From the NCBI GenBank assembly GCA_007693335.1, contig REDU01000065.1:1-52419 (forward strand): a stretch of 52,419 bases of DNA, given 5' to 3'. The DNA comes from Ilumatobacter sp. GTDB lineage: Bacteria; Actinomycetota; Acidimicrobiia; Acidimicrobiales; Ilumatobacteraceae. The translations under genes were made by a program, and so were the position numbers. The notes under the pieces were generated by a model. The model ran no database searches, was not told the DNA's origin, and was given only the letters and a program-made list of their open reading frames with translations. Shown one piece after another: positions 18,122-27,146 of the stretch. Numbering within the stretch: position 1 is the stretch's first letter; the number at the start of each line of letters is the position of its first letter.

Positions 18122-19087
18122 ATGCGGCCGGTGACCGGGTTCGTGCAGCACTACGACTGGGGCGACACCACCTTCATCCCCGAGCTCCTCGGCGTCGAAC
18201 CCGATGGTCGGCCGTGGGCGGAGCTCTGGCTCGGCACCCACCCGAGCGGACCCGCCACCTTCGCCGACGGCCACCCGCTCAGCGACGAGACGGGCGAGCT
18301 GCCCTACCTGCTCAAGGTGCTCTCGGCAGCCCGCCCGCTCTCGCTGCAGACGCACCCCGACCGGGCCCGGGCCGAGGCCGGATTCCGCGAAGGCCGCTAT
18401 CCCGATCCGAACCCCAAGCCCGAGCTGCTGTGCGCCCTGACCCCCTTCGAGGCGCTCTGCGGCGTGCGTCCGGTGGATGCCACGCTGGCCCTGCTCGACG
18501 AGCTGGCGATCGATGAGATGGCCAGCTCGATCGAGCACGACGGACCTGGCGCCGCGCTCACCGCGCTGTACCGAGGTCACCTCGATCCCCTGCCGGTGAT
18601 CGATGCGTGTGCCACGAGCGATCGCCCCGAAGCACGGTGGGTGGTCCATCTCGACACCATGTATCCCGGTCAGCCGAGCGTGGCGGCCACCCTCCTGCTC
18701 AACCTCGTCCGGCTCGAACCCGGTGAGGCGATCCACCTCGGCGCCGGCAACCTGCACGCCTACCTGTCCGGCAGCGGACTCGAGCTGATGGGCGCCAGCG
18801 ACAACGTCGTGCGCGGCGGTCTGACGACCAAGCCGGTCGACGTGGACGAGCTGCTCGCCATCGTCGATCCCACACCGCTGGAACAGCCGGTGATGTCACG
18901 TTCCGAGTCGTACGTCCTCGATGGTGTGGGAGTGGCGCTCCGACGAATCGACGTGGGCGCTGAACACGTCTCGGCCGGCCACGAGCTGGCCGTCGATCTC
19001 GCAGGGGGCGTCTACTACCTGGCGCCGGGTGACGATCTCAGGGCCAGGTCCACCACCTACGTGGTCACCACCGCGATCAGTCGTTGA
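18122..19087 (+). CDS. manA: Mannose-6-phosphate isomerase, class I
   Basis: A 321-aa type I phosphomannose isomerase, a Zn enzyme interconverting fructose-6-P and mannose-6-P to supply GDP-mannose for glycans and mycothiol-era glycolipids. Motifs in order: HYDWGD at the N-terminus, ELWLGTHPSGPA, SLQTHPDRARAEAGF, with the QxH Zn ligands, PKPELLCALTPFEALCG, with the Glu ligand, and the catalytic-lid motif IHLGAGNLHAYLSGSGLELM. At 321 aa it is shorter than enterobacterial ManA (about 390), as is usual in Actinobacteria. ATG 18122 follows a leaderless-type promoter. The 3' end overlaps the convergent downstream gene by 11 nt. Confidence 0.93.
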   Translation: MRPVTGFVQHYDWGDTTFIPELLGVEPDGRPWAELWLGTHPSGPATFADGHPLSDETGELPYLLKVLSAARPLSLQTHPDRARAEAGFREGRYPDPNPKPELLCALTPFEALCGVRPVDATLALLDELAIDEMASSIEHDGPGAALTALYRGHLDPLPVIDACATSDRPEARWVVHLDTMYPGQPSVAATLLLNLVRLEPGEAIHLGAGNLHAYLSGSGLELMGASDNVVRGGLTTKPVDVDELLAIVDPTPLEQPVMSRSESYVLDGVGVALRRIDVGAEHVSAGHELAVDLAGGVYYLAPGDDLRARSTTYVVTTAISR

Positions 19088-19805
19088 GCGCGGCGTGCAT
19101 CGCCGTGGTGCCGGCAACGAGGGCCTCGGCGGCCCCGTCGTCGAGCACCGAGAACGACGGAACCAGCAGCTCGTCGGTGAGCTCCTCGGCGCGGGCGAGC
19201 GCGGTGCGGTGCGCACCGGTGATCTCGGGCGGATCGCCGTAGCCGAACGCAGCGAGATCGTCCGGCCGCTGGACGGCGTGGGCGACCGCCGCCTGGAGAC
19301 CGGACGCACGAATGGCGAGGAGATGAGCACTGCCCCGCAACTCGCGGAGCAACACGGCGTGGTGGATCGCGGCGGCCGGCGCATCGTCGGGAACCGGTTC
19401 CCCAACGATGCCGGCGAACAGCGCCAGCCCGGCGAGATCGGTGGCCGCCACCACGGCTGCGGCCGCAGCGTTGTAGGCGTCGAGACCGGCGAGGTCGGCG
19501 AACCGGGACCGGCCGAGCGCGGCGTTGCACGCCAAGTACTCGCGGGCCGCCGCCCGCGGCGCGACGATCTCCTTGCCCGAGTTCCACATCTTCGCCACCA
19601 GCCCGGGCTCGAAGTAGCCGAACGCGCTGACGACCACCTCGGGCTCGACGTCGCCGAGCACACCGCCTCGGCCGAGGAAGTAGAACCGGAAACCGTCGAG
19701 GCCGAGCTCCTTGCCGCGGGCGAGGGTGTCGGGATGGAAGTAGGAGGCGGCGCCGATGTCACCCGTGGGTGCGGCGATGGCGGAGATGACGTCTCGTGGT
19801 TCCAC
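19077..19805 (-). CDS. SCO6745-family protein (function unknown)
   Basis: A 242-aa, mainly helical, soluble protein. The start, with AASYFHPDTLARGKELGLDGF, seen as SYFHPDT and GLDGFRFYFLGRGG, and the following FGYFEPGLVAKMW resemble the actinobacterial SCO6745 family (pattern V..YF.PE....A.G..G.W.GYF.GRA..LG). No catalytic motif is obvious, although conserved Tyr, Phe, His and Arg residues cluster in the first 70 residues. It overlaps the 3' end of manA convergently by 11 nt and lies 38 nt downstream of ispG on the same strand, at the end of the long minus-strand block. Family recognition is from memory of the pattern, so moderate confidence. Confidence 0.6.
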   Translation of the reverse strand: MEPRDVISAIAAPTGDIGAASYFHPDTLARGKELGLDGFRFYFLGRGGVLGDVEPEVVVSAFGYFEPGLVAKMWNSGKEIVAPRAAAREYLACNAALGRSRFADLAGLDAYNAAAAAVVAATDLAGLALFAGIVGEPVPDDAPAAAIHHAVLLRELRGSAHLLAIRASGLQAAVAHAVQRPDDLAAFGYGDPPEITGAHRTALARAEELTDELLVPSFSVLDDGAAEALVAGTTAMHAALND

Positions 19806-19843
19806 GAACGCCAGTGTGTCGACCGTCGGGCAGCGGGAACGAA

Positions 19844-21073
19844 TCAGCCGCCGACGGTACGGCGGATCTCGACGATCTTCTCGCCCGCATGGTTGGCGTC
19901 AGCACCCTGCGATTCGAGCAGGGCCGAGCGGTCCTTGGCGGCCTCGCGCTCGGCCTTGGCGGTGTCGGCCCGGGCGATCGCGGCGTCGACACCGTGTTCA
20001 TGGATGAACTCGGCCCACTCGACGAGCGACTCGACCATCTCGCTCTCGGGCACCACGGCGATGTTGCGACCCTTCACGAACAGGTGCCCGCGCTTGTTGC
20101 CGGCGGCGATCCCGAGATCGGCCTCCCGAGCCTCACCCGGCCCGTTCACGACACATCCCATGACGGCCACCTGGAGCGGGATCTCACGATCGCCGAACGC
20201 CTCCATGGCCCGCTTGGCGACGTCGATCACGTCGATCTCGGCGCGCCCGCACGATGGGCAGGCGATGAGGTCGATGTTCTTGCGCTCACGCAGCCCGAGT
20301 GCTTCGAGCAGTTGGCGCCCGGCACGGGCCTCCTCGACCGGGTCGGCGGTCAGCGAATAGCGGATGGTGTCGCCGATGCCCTCCATGAGCAGCGTGGCGA
20401 TGCCGGCAGTGGCCTTGAGCAGCCCAGCCGGCGGCGGGCCGGCCTCGGTCACACCCAGGTGCAGCGGGTGATCGGTCACCTCGGCGAGCTGACGGTAGGC
20501 CTCGACCATCAGGGGCACGCTGGAGGCCTTGACCGAGATCTTGATGAGGTCGAAGTCGACCTCGGAGAAGTAGGCGATCTCGCGCTGCGCGGACTCGACC
20601 ATCGCCTCGGGGGTGGCGCCGCCGTACTTCTCGTAGAGCGACGGGTCGAGCGACCCGGCGTTCACACCGATGCGGATCGGGATACCACGGTCACGGGCCT
20701 CGGAGGCCACGGCCTTGATGTGGTCGGGTTTGCGGATGTTGCCGGGGTTGAGCCGCAGCCCGTGCACCCCCGCCTCCATGGCACCGAGCGCCATCTTGTA
20801 CTGATGGTGGATGTCGGCGATGATCGGCACCGGCGAACGAGGCACGATCTGCGCCAGCCCCTCGGCGGCCTCGGTCTCGTTGCAGGTGCAGCGCACGATG
20901 TCGCACCCCGCCGCGGCAAGGGCGTAGATCTGCTGCAGCGTGCCCTCGACATCGGCGGTCTTGGTGATCGTCATCGACTGGATCGAGATGGGCGCACCAC
21001 CTCCCACCGGCACATCGCCCACGTGGATCTGTCGGGTGTGCCGACGCTCGGTGGTCCAATCGGTCACGCGCAC
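19844..21073 (-). CDS. ispG: 4-hydroxy-3-methylbut-2-en-1-yl diphosphate synthase (flavodoxin/ferredoxin), MEP pathway
   Basis: A 409-aa [4Fe-4S] enzyme that converts MEcPP to HMBPP, the penultimate step of the MEP isoprenoid pathway. The TIM-barrel half carries PISIQSMTITKTADVEGTL-type sequence (ISIQSMT, TADVEGT), CDIVRCTCNETEAA and GLRLNPGNI. The cluster half supplies CPSCGR and MGCVVNGPGEA, giving three Cys plus the Glu ligand. The C-terminal 40 residues (KAEREAAKDRSALLESQ) are a charged helical tail beyond the usual end. The GTG start at 21073 comes directly after the rseP stop (21075), so these are coupled. dxr, two genes upstream, feeds the same pathway. Confidence 0.96.
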   Translation of the reverse strand: MRVTDWTTERRHTRQIHVGDVPVGGGAPISIQSMTITKTADVEGTLQQIYALAAAGCDIVRCTCNETEAAEGLAQIVPRSPVPIIADIHHQYKMALGAMEAGVHGLRLNPGNIRKPDHIKAVASEARDRGIPIRIGVNAGSLDPSLYEKYGGATPEAMVESAQREIAYFSEVDFDLIKISVKASSVPLMVEAYRQLAEVTDHPLHLGVTEAGPPPAGLLKATAGIATLLMEGIGDTIRYSLTADPVEEARAGRQLLEALGLRERKNIDLIACPSCGRAEIDVIDVAKRAMEAFGDREIPLQVAVMGCVVNGPGEAREADLGIAAGNKRGHLFVKGRNIAVVPESEMVESLVEWAEFIHEHGVDAAIARADTAKAEREAAKDRSALLESQGADANHAGEKIVEIRRTVGG

Positions 21074-21074
21074 G

Positions 21075-22337
21075 TCAGCCGCCCAGGGGATCGGTGATGT
21101 CGAGATAGAGCCCCGACATGAACAGGAACAACAGCACCATGATCACGCCCATCGCGAACGGCATCAGGCGTGCCACGTCCGCGTAGTACCGCTCGCCCTT
21201 GCGTTCGCGGAAGCGCTCATAGGTCGCGATGGCGGCGTGCCCGCCGTCGAGCGGGAGCAGCGGGAACATGTTGAACACGCCGACGAAGACGTTGAGCACG
21301 GCGAGGAGGTAGAGGATGCCGATGAACCCCTGCGCTTCGCCGATGTCGTCGCTGATGCCCGTGACACCCACGAGCGTGGTCGGCCGGGTGGCGATGTCGT
21401 CGTTGGTGCCGGCGAGATGGCCCACGATGTTGACCGGATTCAGCACGTTGATGACACCCTTGGTGGATTCCCAGGCCACGGGGAAGATGTCGGTCACGCT
21501 GTTGACGGCGGCGGCGCCCACGCCGTGCTCGACGGTCTCGAACACCCCGTTCGACCCCACACCCAGATAGGGCTGACCGAACAGCGGTGAGGCCTCGTCG
21601 GTGTTCGCCCCGAGGCCCACCGTCAGCACCATCGGGCGCCCGTCGCGGAGCACGTCGAGCGTGATGCTCTCGCCCGGCGCGTTCGACCGCACGAGCTGAC
21701 CCAGCTCGGCCGGACCGTTCACGGTGCTCCCGTTCACGGCCAGCACCACATCGCCCTCACGGACGCCGTCGGAGAACGCCGGTCCCGACGGCTCGACGAA
21801 CGTGATCTCGGCGCCGTCGCGCTGCACGATCTCGCCATCGATCACGTACACCGTGAACAGCAGCGCGATCGCCATGAAGACGTGCATCAGCGAGCCGGCG
21901 GTGATCACGAGCATCCGCTTCGGGTAGCTCTTGACCCGGTAGGTGCGGTGCTCGTCGACCGGGTCGACGTCGTCCATGCTGTTCATGCCGATGATGCGAA
22001 CGAACGCACCGAGCGGCAGCGCACGTACGCCGTACTCGGTCTCGCCGCGTCGGAAGCTCCACAGCCGGGGGCCGAAACCGATGAAGAACTGGGTGGCCTT
22101 CATACCGGTCATCCGGGCGGTGACGAAGTGGCCGAGCTCGTGCATGAAGACCGCGATCAGTACACCCACCACGAACGCGAACCACCAGATGTTGACCGTG
22201 GCCAGCCACACCAGGAGACCGATGATTCCCACCACGCCGAGCGCGCCGCGCCATCCACCGGCCATCTGGTCGTCGGGCTGCTCCACCACGGAGCCACCCG
22301 CCATCATCTCGCCTTTGAACTTGTCGTAGGTGGTCAC
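21075..22337 (-). CDS. rseP: Site-2 protease family intramembrane metalloprotease (RseP/Rip1 type)
   Basis: A 420-aa polytopic Zn protease that cleaves membrane-bound anti-sigma factors and similar targets within the bilayer. The HELGH motif is at residues 66-70 in the second hydrophobic helix. A PDZ domain occupies about 165-250 (GVREGDVVLAVNGSTV), and the third Zn ligand lies in the C-terminal motif NMFPLLPLDGGH. The final helix is near the C-terminus (MGVIMVLLFLFMSGLYL). The first 20 residues are hydrophilic (MTTYDKFKGEMMAGG). It overlaps dxr by 4 nt and precedes ispG by 1 nt, the standard actinobacterial dxr-rip1-ispG order. Confidence 0.95.
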   Translation of the reverse strand: MTTYDKFKGEMMAGGSVVEQPDDQMAGGWRGALGVVGIIGLLVWLATVNIWWFAFVVGVLIAVFMHELGHFVTARMTGMKATQFFIGFGPRLWSFRRGETEYGVRALPLGAFVRIIGMNSMDDVDPVDEHRTYRVKSYPKRMLVITAGSLMHVFMAIALLFTVYVIDGEIVQRDGAEITFVEPSGPAFSDGVREGDVVLAVNGSTVNGPAELGQLVRSNAPGESITLDVLRDGRPMVLTVGLGANTDEASPLFGQPYLGVGSNGVFETVEHGVGAAAVNSVTDIFPVAWESTKGVINVLNPVNIVGHLAGTNDDIATRPTTLVGVTGISDDIGEAQGFIGILYLLAVLNVFVGVFNMFPLLPLDGGHAAIATYERFRERKGERYYADVARLMPFAMGVIMVLLFLFMSGLYLDITDPLGG

Positions 22338-23485
22338 GTGGGGAGTTCCTCGAGTACTCGCTCGGCGGCGCTTCGGGCGTCGGCATCGGCCGCGATCACT
22401 TCCTCGATCGTGGTCGGCACCGCTCCATCATGCACCTGCAATGTGCCAACGCACACGTCGGGGATCTGATTCCAACGGATGCGTCCGAGGAGGAACGCGT
22501 CGACCGCCACCTCGTTGGCCGCACTCAGCCAGGCGGGCGCGCTGCCACCGGTGCGACCCGCCTCGTAGGCGAGCGTGAGGCATCGGAACGTGGCGGTATC
22601 GGGCGGCTCGAAGTCGAGCCGGGAGAGCTGTGCCCAGTCGATCCGACCGAACGACGTGGAGATCCGGTGCGGATGACCGAGCGCGTACCCGATGGGCAGA
22701 CGCATGTCGGGCAGGCTGAGCTGGGCGATGGTGGAGCCGTCGGTGAACTCGACCATCGAGTGCACGATCGACTGCGGGTGCACCACGACCTCGATCCGGT
22801 CGTACGGCGTGCCGAACAGCTCATGCGCCTCGATCACCTCCAGCCCCTTGTTCATCAGGGTGCTGGAGTCGACCGAGATCTTCGGGCCCATGCTCCAGGT
22901 CGGATGGGCCAACGCCTCGTCGACCGTCACGGTGGCGAGGTCGGCAGCGGAACGACCCCTGAACGGACCACCGCTCGCGGTCAGTACCACCCGGGCCACC
23001 TCGCGCCCCTGATCGACCGACGAGCGCAGACACTGGTGCACGGCGCAGTGCTCGCTGTCGACCGGCACCAGTTCGGCCCCGGGCGTCGCCCGGAGTGGCT
23101 GCACCACGGGCCCGGCGGCGATCAGACTCTCCTTGTTGGCCAGCGCGAGTCGCTTGCCGGCTGCCAGGGTGGCGACCGTGACCGGGAGCCCGGCAAAGCC
23201 CACCACGCCGTTCACCACGACGTCGGCGGGCCCGATCAGCGCCGTCAGGTCATCGGTCACGTCGATACCCGGGAGGGCGTCGGCCACCTCCCGTCGACGA
23301 TCGGGGTCGGTCACCACCACGACTTCCGGGCGCACCTCGCGCGCCTGGGCGATCACCGTGTCGGCCGATGAGCCGACGGCCAGCGCCACCACCTCGTAGG
23401 CGCCGGCCTCGGCCCGGATCACCTCGAGCGTCTGGGTTCCGATCGACCCCGATGAGCCGGCGATGGCGACGCGCACGGCGCTCAT
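22334..23485 (-). CDS. dxr: 1-deoxy-D-xylulose-5-phosphate reductoisomerase
   Basis: A 383-aa NADPH-dependent enzyme that makes 2-C-methyl-D-erythritol 4-phosphate, the committed MEP-pathway step and the fosmidomycin target. The Rossmann motif is AGSSGSIGTQTLEVI. Then follow ALANKESLIAAG, PVDSEHCAVHQCL with acidic metal ligands, LTASGGPFRG, HPTWSMGPKISVDSSTLMNK-type flexible loop (WSMGPKIS, TLMNKGLEVIEAH), and HPQSIVHSMVEF. All active-site segments are intact and the length is typical. It ends 4 nt inside rseP and follows cdsA after 16 nt, within the same minus-strand operon. Confidence 0.97.
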   Translation of the reverse strand: MSAVRVAIAGSSGSIGTQTLEVIRAEAGAYEVVALAVGSSADTVIAQAREVRPEVVVVTDPDRRREVADALPGIDVTDDLTALIGPADVVVNGVVGFAGLPVTVATLAAGKRLALANKESLIAAGPVVQPLRATPGAELVPVDSEHCAVHQCLRSSVDQGREVARVVLTASGGPFRGRSAADLATVTVDEALAHPTWSMGPKISVDSSTLMNKGLEVIEAHELFGTPYDRIEVVVHPQSIVHSMVEFTDGSTIAQLSLPDMRLPIGYALGHPHRISTSFGRIDWAQLSRLDFEPPDTATFRCLTLAYEAGRTGGSAPAWLSAANEVAVDAFLLGRIRWNQIPDVCVGTLQVHDGAVPTTIEEVIAADADARSAAERVLEELPT

Positions 23486-23501
23486 GTCGCCACCGGCCCG
23501 C

Positions 23502-24920
23502 TCAGCCGAACCAGGGCTCGAGCACCAGCGTGACGTAGTAGACGATCGGCAACGTGAAGAGGAACCCGTCGAAGCGGTCGAGCACGCCGCCGTGGCCCTT
23601 CACGATCGAGCCGAAGTCCTTCACGTCGAGGTTCCGCTTGAACATGCTCTCGACGAGGTCGCCCATCGGAGCGAACACCGAGATGACGAGGGCGAGGATC
23701 AGTAGGTGCGACGTGTTCGACCAGGTCTCGCTGGAATCGGTGATGCCGACCACCACGAGCACCACGATGGTGAACAGGGTGCCACCGATCAGACCCTCGA
23801 CCGTCTTGGACGGGCTGATCCACTGTCGCAGCGGGGTTCGGCCCGCCGCAGAACCCACGAAGAAGGCGCCCACGTCATTGGCAACGACACCGAGGGCCAA
23901 CAAGAACAGGGTGTCGGTCCCGAAGTTCGGTGATCCGGGCCCGGTCGAGAACGTGAGGATCAACGCGGCGAACGAGCCCAACAGCCCGATCCATATGACA
24001 CCGAGCATCGTGATCGACACGTTCGGCATCGGTCCTGCCTCGACGCTGCGGGCACCGATGAAGCTGCCCGCGATGGCGATGAAGGCGAAGCTCATCACGA
24101 GCGGGAGCGCGACGGGGCCGAGCCAGTAGGCGGCGAGGGGCGCCGAGATGCACGCCAGGATGCCCGGGATGACCGCTGGACGGTAGCCCTTCTCGCTGAC
24201 CTTGTCGTAGAACTCGATCGCACCGAGGCCGGCCACCGCCACGATGATCGCCAGCACGGCCACGGGGCGCCACATCAGCGCCCCGATGAAGGCGGCGGCG
24301 ATCACGAGACCGACCGCCACCGCCACCGGGAGGTCTCGACCTGATGAGGCCGGGGTGGCACGCGACGACGGTGCCGGCGATGGACGACCACGATGACGCC
24401 CACGACCGGTGGGGGGTGGTGTACGACGGGGCATCCCGGACGGGTCGGTGCCGATCGTGATTCGGGAGGGCTCGCGCGGCGCCACACCCGTGACCTCGCC
24501 CGTACCGAGATCGTGCTGGCCGGTGCTGTGGGCGGACACCTCACCGGTCGGTTCGGCGGGGGCGTCGTCACGCCAGACCGGCGACTCGGAGGTGAACGAC
24601 GACCACACGTCGAGCTCGTCGTCGAGGGGTGGGTCGTCGGCAGCGGACGGGCGGCCCTCGAGACTGGGGACCTCTCCGGTGGGCGGATCCGTCCAGTGCG
24701 GCAGTGATCCGGTGTCGCCCTCGCCGAAGCTCAACCCACCCGGCGCGTCGTCGGTGCTGGCGTCGATCCCGGTTTCGGCATCGGCGTCGGCATCGGCGTC
24801 GGCGTCGGCGTCGAACCGGTCGTCGTCGATCGCGTCGGATCTGGTCGTGGGTTCGTCGTCGCCGAAGAGGGGCGCTCGCTTGCGGCCCTCTTCGTCGCGA
24901 CTCCACATGTCGTCACTCAT
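23502..24920 (-). CDS. cdsA: Phosphatidate cytidylyltransferase with long acidic N-terminal extension
   Basis: A 472-aa integral membrane enzyme making CDP-diacylglycerol from phosphatidate and CTP. The C-terminal half has about eight membrane helices and the CDS signature SPSKTVEGLIGGTLF, followed by PMGDLVESMFKRNLDVKDFG and GHGGVLDRFDGFLF. The N-terminal 185 residues are unusual: hydrophilic, Asp/Pro-rich and low-complexity, including a perfect Asp-Ala run (DADADADADADAE at about 37-49), and absent from typical CdsA (260-300 aa). Actinobacterial CdsA often has some extension, but this one is long. ATG 24920 is the only good start upstream. It sits between frr (50-nt gap) and dxr. Confidence 0.93.
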   Translation of the reverse strand: MSDDMWSRDEEGRKRAPLFGDDEPTTRSDAIDDDRFDADADADADADAETGIDASTDDAPGGLSFGEGDTGSLPHWTDPPTGEVPSLEGRPSAADDPPLDDELDVWSSFTSESPVWRDDAPAEPTGEVSAHSTGQHDLGTGEVTGVAPREPSRITIGTDPSGMPRRTPPPTGRGRHRGRPSPAPSSRATPASSGRDLPVAVAVGLVIAAAFIGALMWRPVAVLAIIVAVAGLGAIEFYDKVSEKGYRPAVIPGILACISAPLAAYWLGPVALPLVMSFAFIAIAGSFIGARSVEAGPMPNVSITMLGVIWIGLLGSFAALILTFSTGPGSPNFGTDTLFLLALGVVANDVGAFFVGSAAGRTPLRQWISPSKTVEGLIGGTLFTIVVLVVVGITDSSETWSNTSHLLILALVISVFAPMGDLVESMFKRNLDVKDFGSIVKGHGGVLDRFDGFLFTLPIVYYVTLVLEPWFG

Positions 24921-24970
24921 CGGCTGTGCCCCTTCCCCTCGTGTGCCCGTGTCGGCGATGCGACCACGAA

Positions 24971-25528
24971 TCAGACCTCGAGCAGTTCCTGCTCTTTGCG
25001 ACCGACCGCGGTATCGATGCGCTCGACGTGCTCGTGGGTGATCTTCTCGAGCTCTTTCTCGGCACGTTCGAGGTCGTCGGCGGAGATCTCACCCTCCTTC
25101 TCCGCCGCCTCCATGTGCTTGCGGGCGTCGCGGCGGATGTTGCGAACCGCGATGCGACCGTCTTCAGCCATGTTCTTGACGACCTTCACGTAGCCACGTC
25201 GGCGCTCCTCGGTGAGCGCCGGGAAGTTGAGCCGGATCACGACACCGTCGTTGTTCGGCGACACACCCAGATCGCTGTCACGGATCGCCTTCTCGATGGC
25301 GCCCAGCGTGGAGTGATCGTGCGGCTTGACCAGGAGCTGACGTGCTTCGGGCACCTGGATCGAGGCGAGCTGCTGCAACGGGACCGGCGCACCGTAGTAC
25401 TCGACGGTGAGCTTGTCGACGAGGGCCGGTACCGCACGACCGGTACGGATCGTCTGGAACTGTCCCTGGACGTGTTCCACGGCCTTCTCCATCTTGTCGA
25501 TGGCATCGAGGAGGGTCTCGTCGGTCAC
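24971..25528 (-). CDS. frr: Ribosome recycling factor
   Basis: A 185-aa RRF that splits the post-termination ribosome together with EF-G. It shows the canonical three-helix-bundle/beta-sandwich layout: KMEKAVEHVQGQFQTIRTGRA at the N-terminus (seen as MEKAVEHV and TIRTGRA), LVDKLTVEYYGAPVPLQQLAS, then IRDSDLGVSPNNDGVVIRLNFPALTEERR (seen as SDLGVSPNNDG, LNFPALTEERR), and the long C-terminal helix. Length is standard. It follows pyrH by 21 nt, the near-universal rpsB-tsf-pyrH-frr order. Confidence 0.97.
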   Translation of the reverse strand: MTDETLLDAIDKMEKAVEHVQGQFQTIRTGRAVPALVDKLTVEYYGAPVPLQQLASIQVPEARQLLVKPHDHSTLGAIEKAIRDSDLGVSPNNDGVVIRLNFPALTEERRRGYVKVVKNMAEDGRIAVRNIRRDARKHMEAAEKEGEISADDLERAEKELEKITHEHVERIDTAVGRKEQELLEV

Positions 25529-25549
25529 GGGAACAGCGTACCCAGCAGC

Positions 25550-26299
25550 TCAGACATCGTGGACGATGGTGCCGACCCGTCCACCGAGCAGGATCGAACG
25601 CAGTGAGCCGGGAATCGACATGTCGAACACCACGATCGGGATGTCGTTGTCGCGGCAGAACGCGATGGCCGTGGCGTCCATCACCTTCAGATTCTTCGTC
25701 ATGACCTCGAGGTAGCCGATCTCGTCGTACCTGACGGCAGACGAATCCTTGCGCGGATCGGTGCTGTACACGCCGTCCACACCCGAGTGGGTACCCTTCA
25801 CCACCGCCTCGGCCTCGATCTCGGCCGCCCGCAGCGCCGCCGCCGTGTCGGTCGTGAAGTACGGATTGCCGGTACCGGCCGCGAAGATCACGACCCGCCC
25901 CTTCTCGAGGTGGCGCACGGCCCGACGGCGGATGTACGGCTCGGCGATGCGCGGCATCTCGATGGCCGACTGCACGCGGGTGTCCTGACCGCAGCGTTCG
26001 AGTGCGTCCTGCAGCGCCAGTGCGTTCATCACCGTGCCCAACATGCCGATGTGATCGGACTGCGTCGGATCCATGCCGCTCAGCGATCCGGTGCGGCCAC
26101 GCCAGAAGTTGCCGCCACCCACGACCACGCACACGTCGACGCCGAGCCCTTGGCGGAGGTCGATGATCTCCCGAGCCGTCTTCTCGAGCGTCTCGCCGTC
26201 GAGACCGGTGCCGGATGGTCCGGCCAGGGCCTCACCCGACGGTTTGAAGACGATGCGCTTCCATCGGGGTGAGGGCTGGTCGGTCTCCGGTTCGGTCAC
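25550..26299 (-). CDS. pyrH: Uridylate kinase (UMP kinase)
   Basis: A 249-aa amino-acid-kinase-fold enzyme that phosphorylates UMP to UDP; hexameric and nucleotide-regulated in bacteria. Visible motifs: KPSGEAL, a variant of the usual KLSGEAL with Pro for Leu, CVVVGGGNFWRG, DHIGMLGTVMNALALQDALE, and GVDGVYSTDPRKD with the downstream MDATAIAFCRDNDIPIVVFD. The Pro substitution in the P-loop-like segment is unusual and worth noting, but the rest is intact. It is 5 nt after tsf and 21 nt before frr. Confidence 0.96.
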   Translation of the reverse strand: MTEPETDQPSPRWKRIVFKPSGEALAGPSGTGLDGETLEKTAREIIDLRQGLGVDVCVVVGGGNFWRGRTGSLSGMDPTQSDHIGMLGTVMNALALQDALERCGQDTRVQSAIEMPRIAEPYIRRRAVRHLEKGRVVIFAAGTGNPYFTTDTAAALRAAEIEAEAVVKGTHSGVDGVYSTDPRKDSSAVRYDEIGYLEVMTKNLKVMDATAIAFCRDNDIPIVVFDMSIPGSLRSILLGGRVGTIVHDV

Positions 26300-26304
26300 G
26301 GGTC

Positions 26305-27093
26305 TCAGCCGATCTCGACCTGGGCGAACCGCACGATCTCGGCGGATCCGATCAGCTGGGCGATCGACTGTTTGTCGTCCTTCGCGTACGGCTGCTCGAG
26401 GAGCACCACGTCTTTGAAGAACCCACCGAGGCGGCCCTCGACGATCTTGGCGACCGCCTGCTCGGGCTTGCCCTCGTTGCGGGTGATCGTCTCGAGCGTG
26501 GCGCGTTCTTTGTCGATCACGTCGGCGGGCACCTCGTCGCGGTGAAGGTACTTCGGGCGGGCGAATGCGATGTGGACGGCCAGATCATGGGCCAGCTCCT
26601 GTGTGCCACCTCGCACCTCCACCAACACCGAGTTCACACCCCGGCCGCCCTGGATGTGCTCGTAGCTGTCGAGAATGGTGTCGTCGGCGGCCTCGATGCG
26701 CACGACGTCACCCAGCTCGATCTTCTCCTTGAGCGTGATCTTGAGCTCTTCGAGCTGCTCGGAGCGCTCGGCGGTGGCCTCGGTGCCCTTGGCGTGCACG
26801 AGCTCGGCGAGAGCGTCGGCCTCGGCTTTGAAGTGATCGCTGGCGGCCACGAAGTCGGTCTCGCACTTCAGCTCCACGAGCGCACCCACCGTGCCGTCGA
26901 GCTTCAGCGCGACCACACCCTGGGCGTTCTCGCGGTCGTCGCGTTTGGCGCTGGCAGCGAGGCCCTTCTCGCGGAGCAACTGCTTGGCGGCCTCGAGGTC
27001 GCCGTTGGTCTCCTCGAGGGTCTTCTTGCAGTCCATCATCCCGGCGCCGGTGGCCTGACGGAGGGCCTGGACGTCTTTGGCAGTGAATGACAT
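26305..27093 (-). CDS. tsf: Translation elongation factor Ts
   Basis: A 262-aa nucleotide-exchange factor for EF-Tu. The N-terminal UBA-like domain LRQATGAGMMDCKKTLEET contains the conserved TGAGMMDCKK core. The core domain begins VVALKLDGTVGALVELKCETDF (seen as GALVELKCETDFVA), and the second subdomain includes HIAFARPKYL. Slightly shorter than mycobacterial Tsf (271). It follows rpsB with a 53-nt gap, as expected. Confidence 0.96.
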   Translation of the reverse strand: MSFTAKDVQALRQATGAGMMDCKKTLEETNGDLEAAKQLLREKGLAASAKRDDRENAQGVVALKLDGTVGALVELKCETDFVAASDHFKAEADALAELVHAKGTEATAERSEQLEELKITLKEKIELGDVVRIEAADDTILDSYEHIQGGRGVNSVLVEVRGGTQELAHDLAVHIAFARPKYLHRDEVPADVIDKERATLETITRNEGKPEQAVAKIVEGRLGGFFKDVVLLEQPYAKDDKQSIAQLIGSAEIVRFAQVEIG

Positions 27094-27146
27094 TGGGGGT
27101 TCTCAGCTCTCGTTCTCGGATTCGATGCGTTCGGGTGTCGGGGGGC

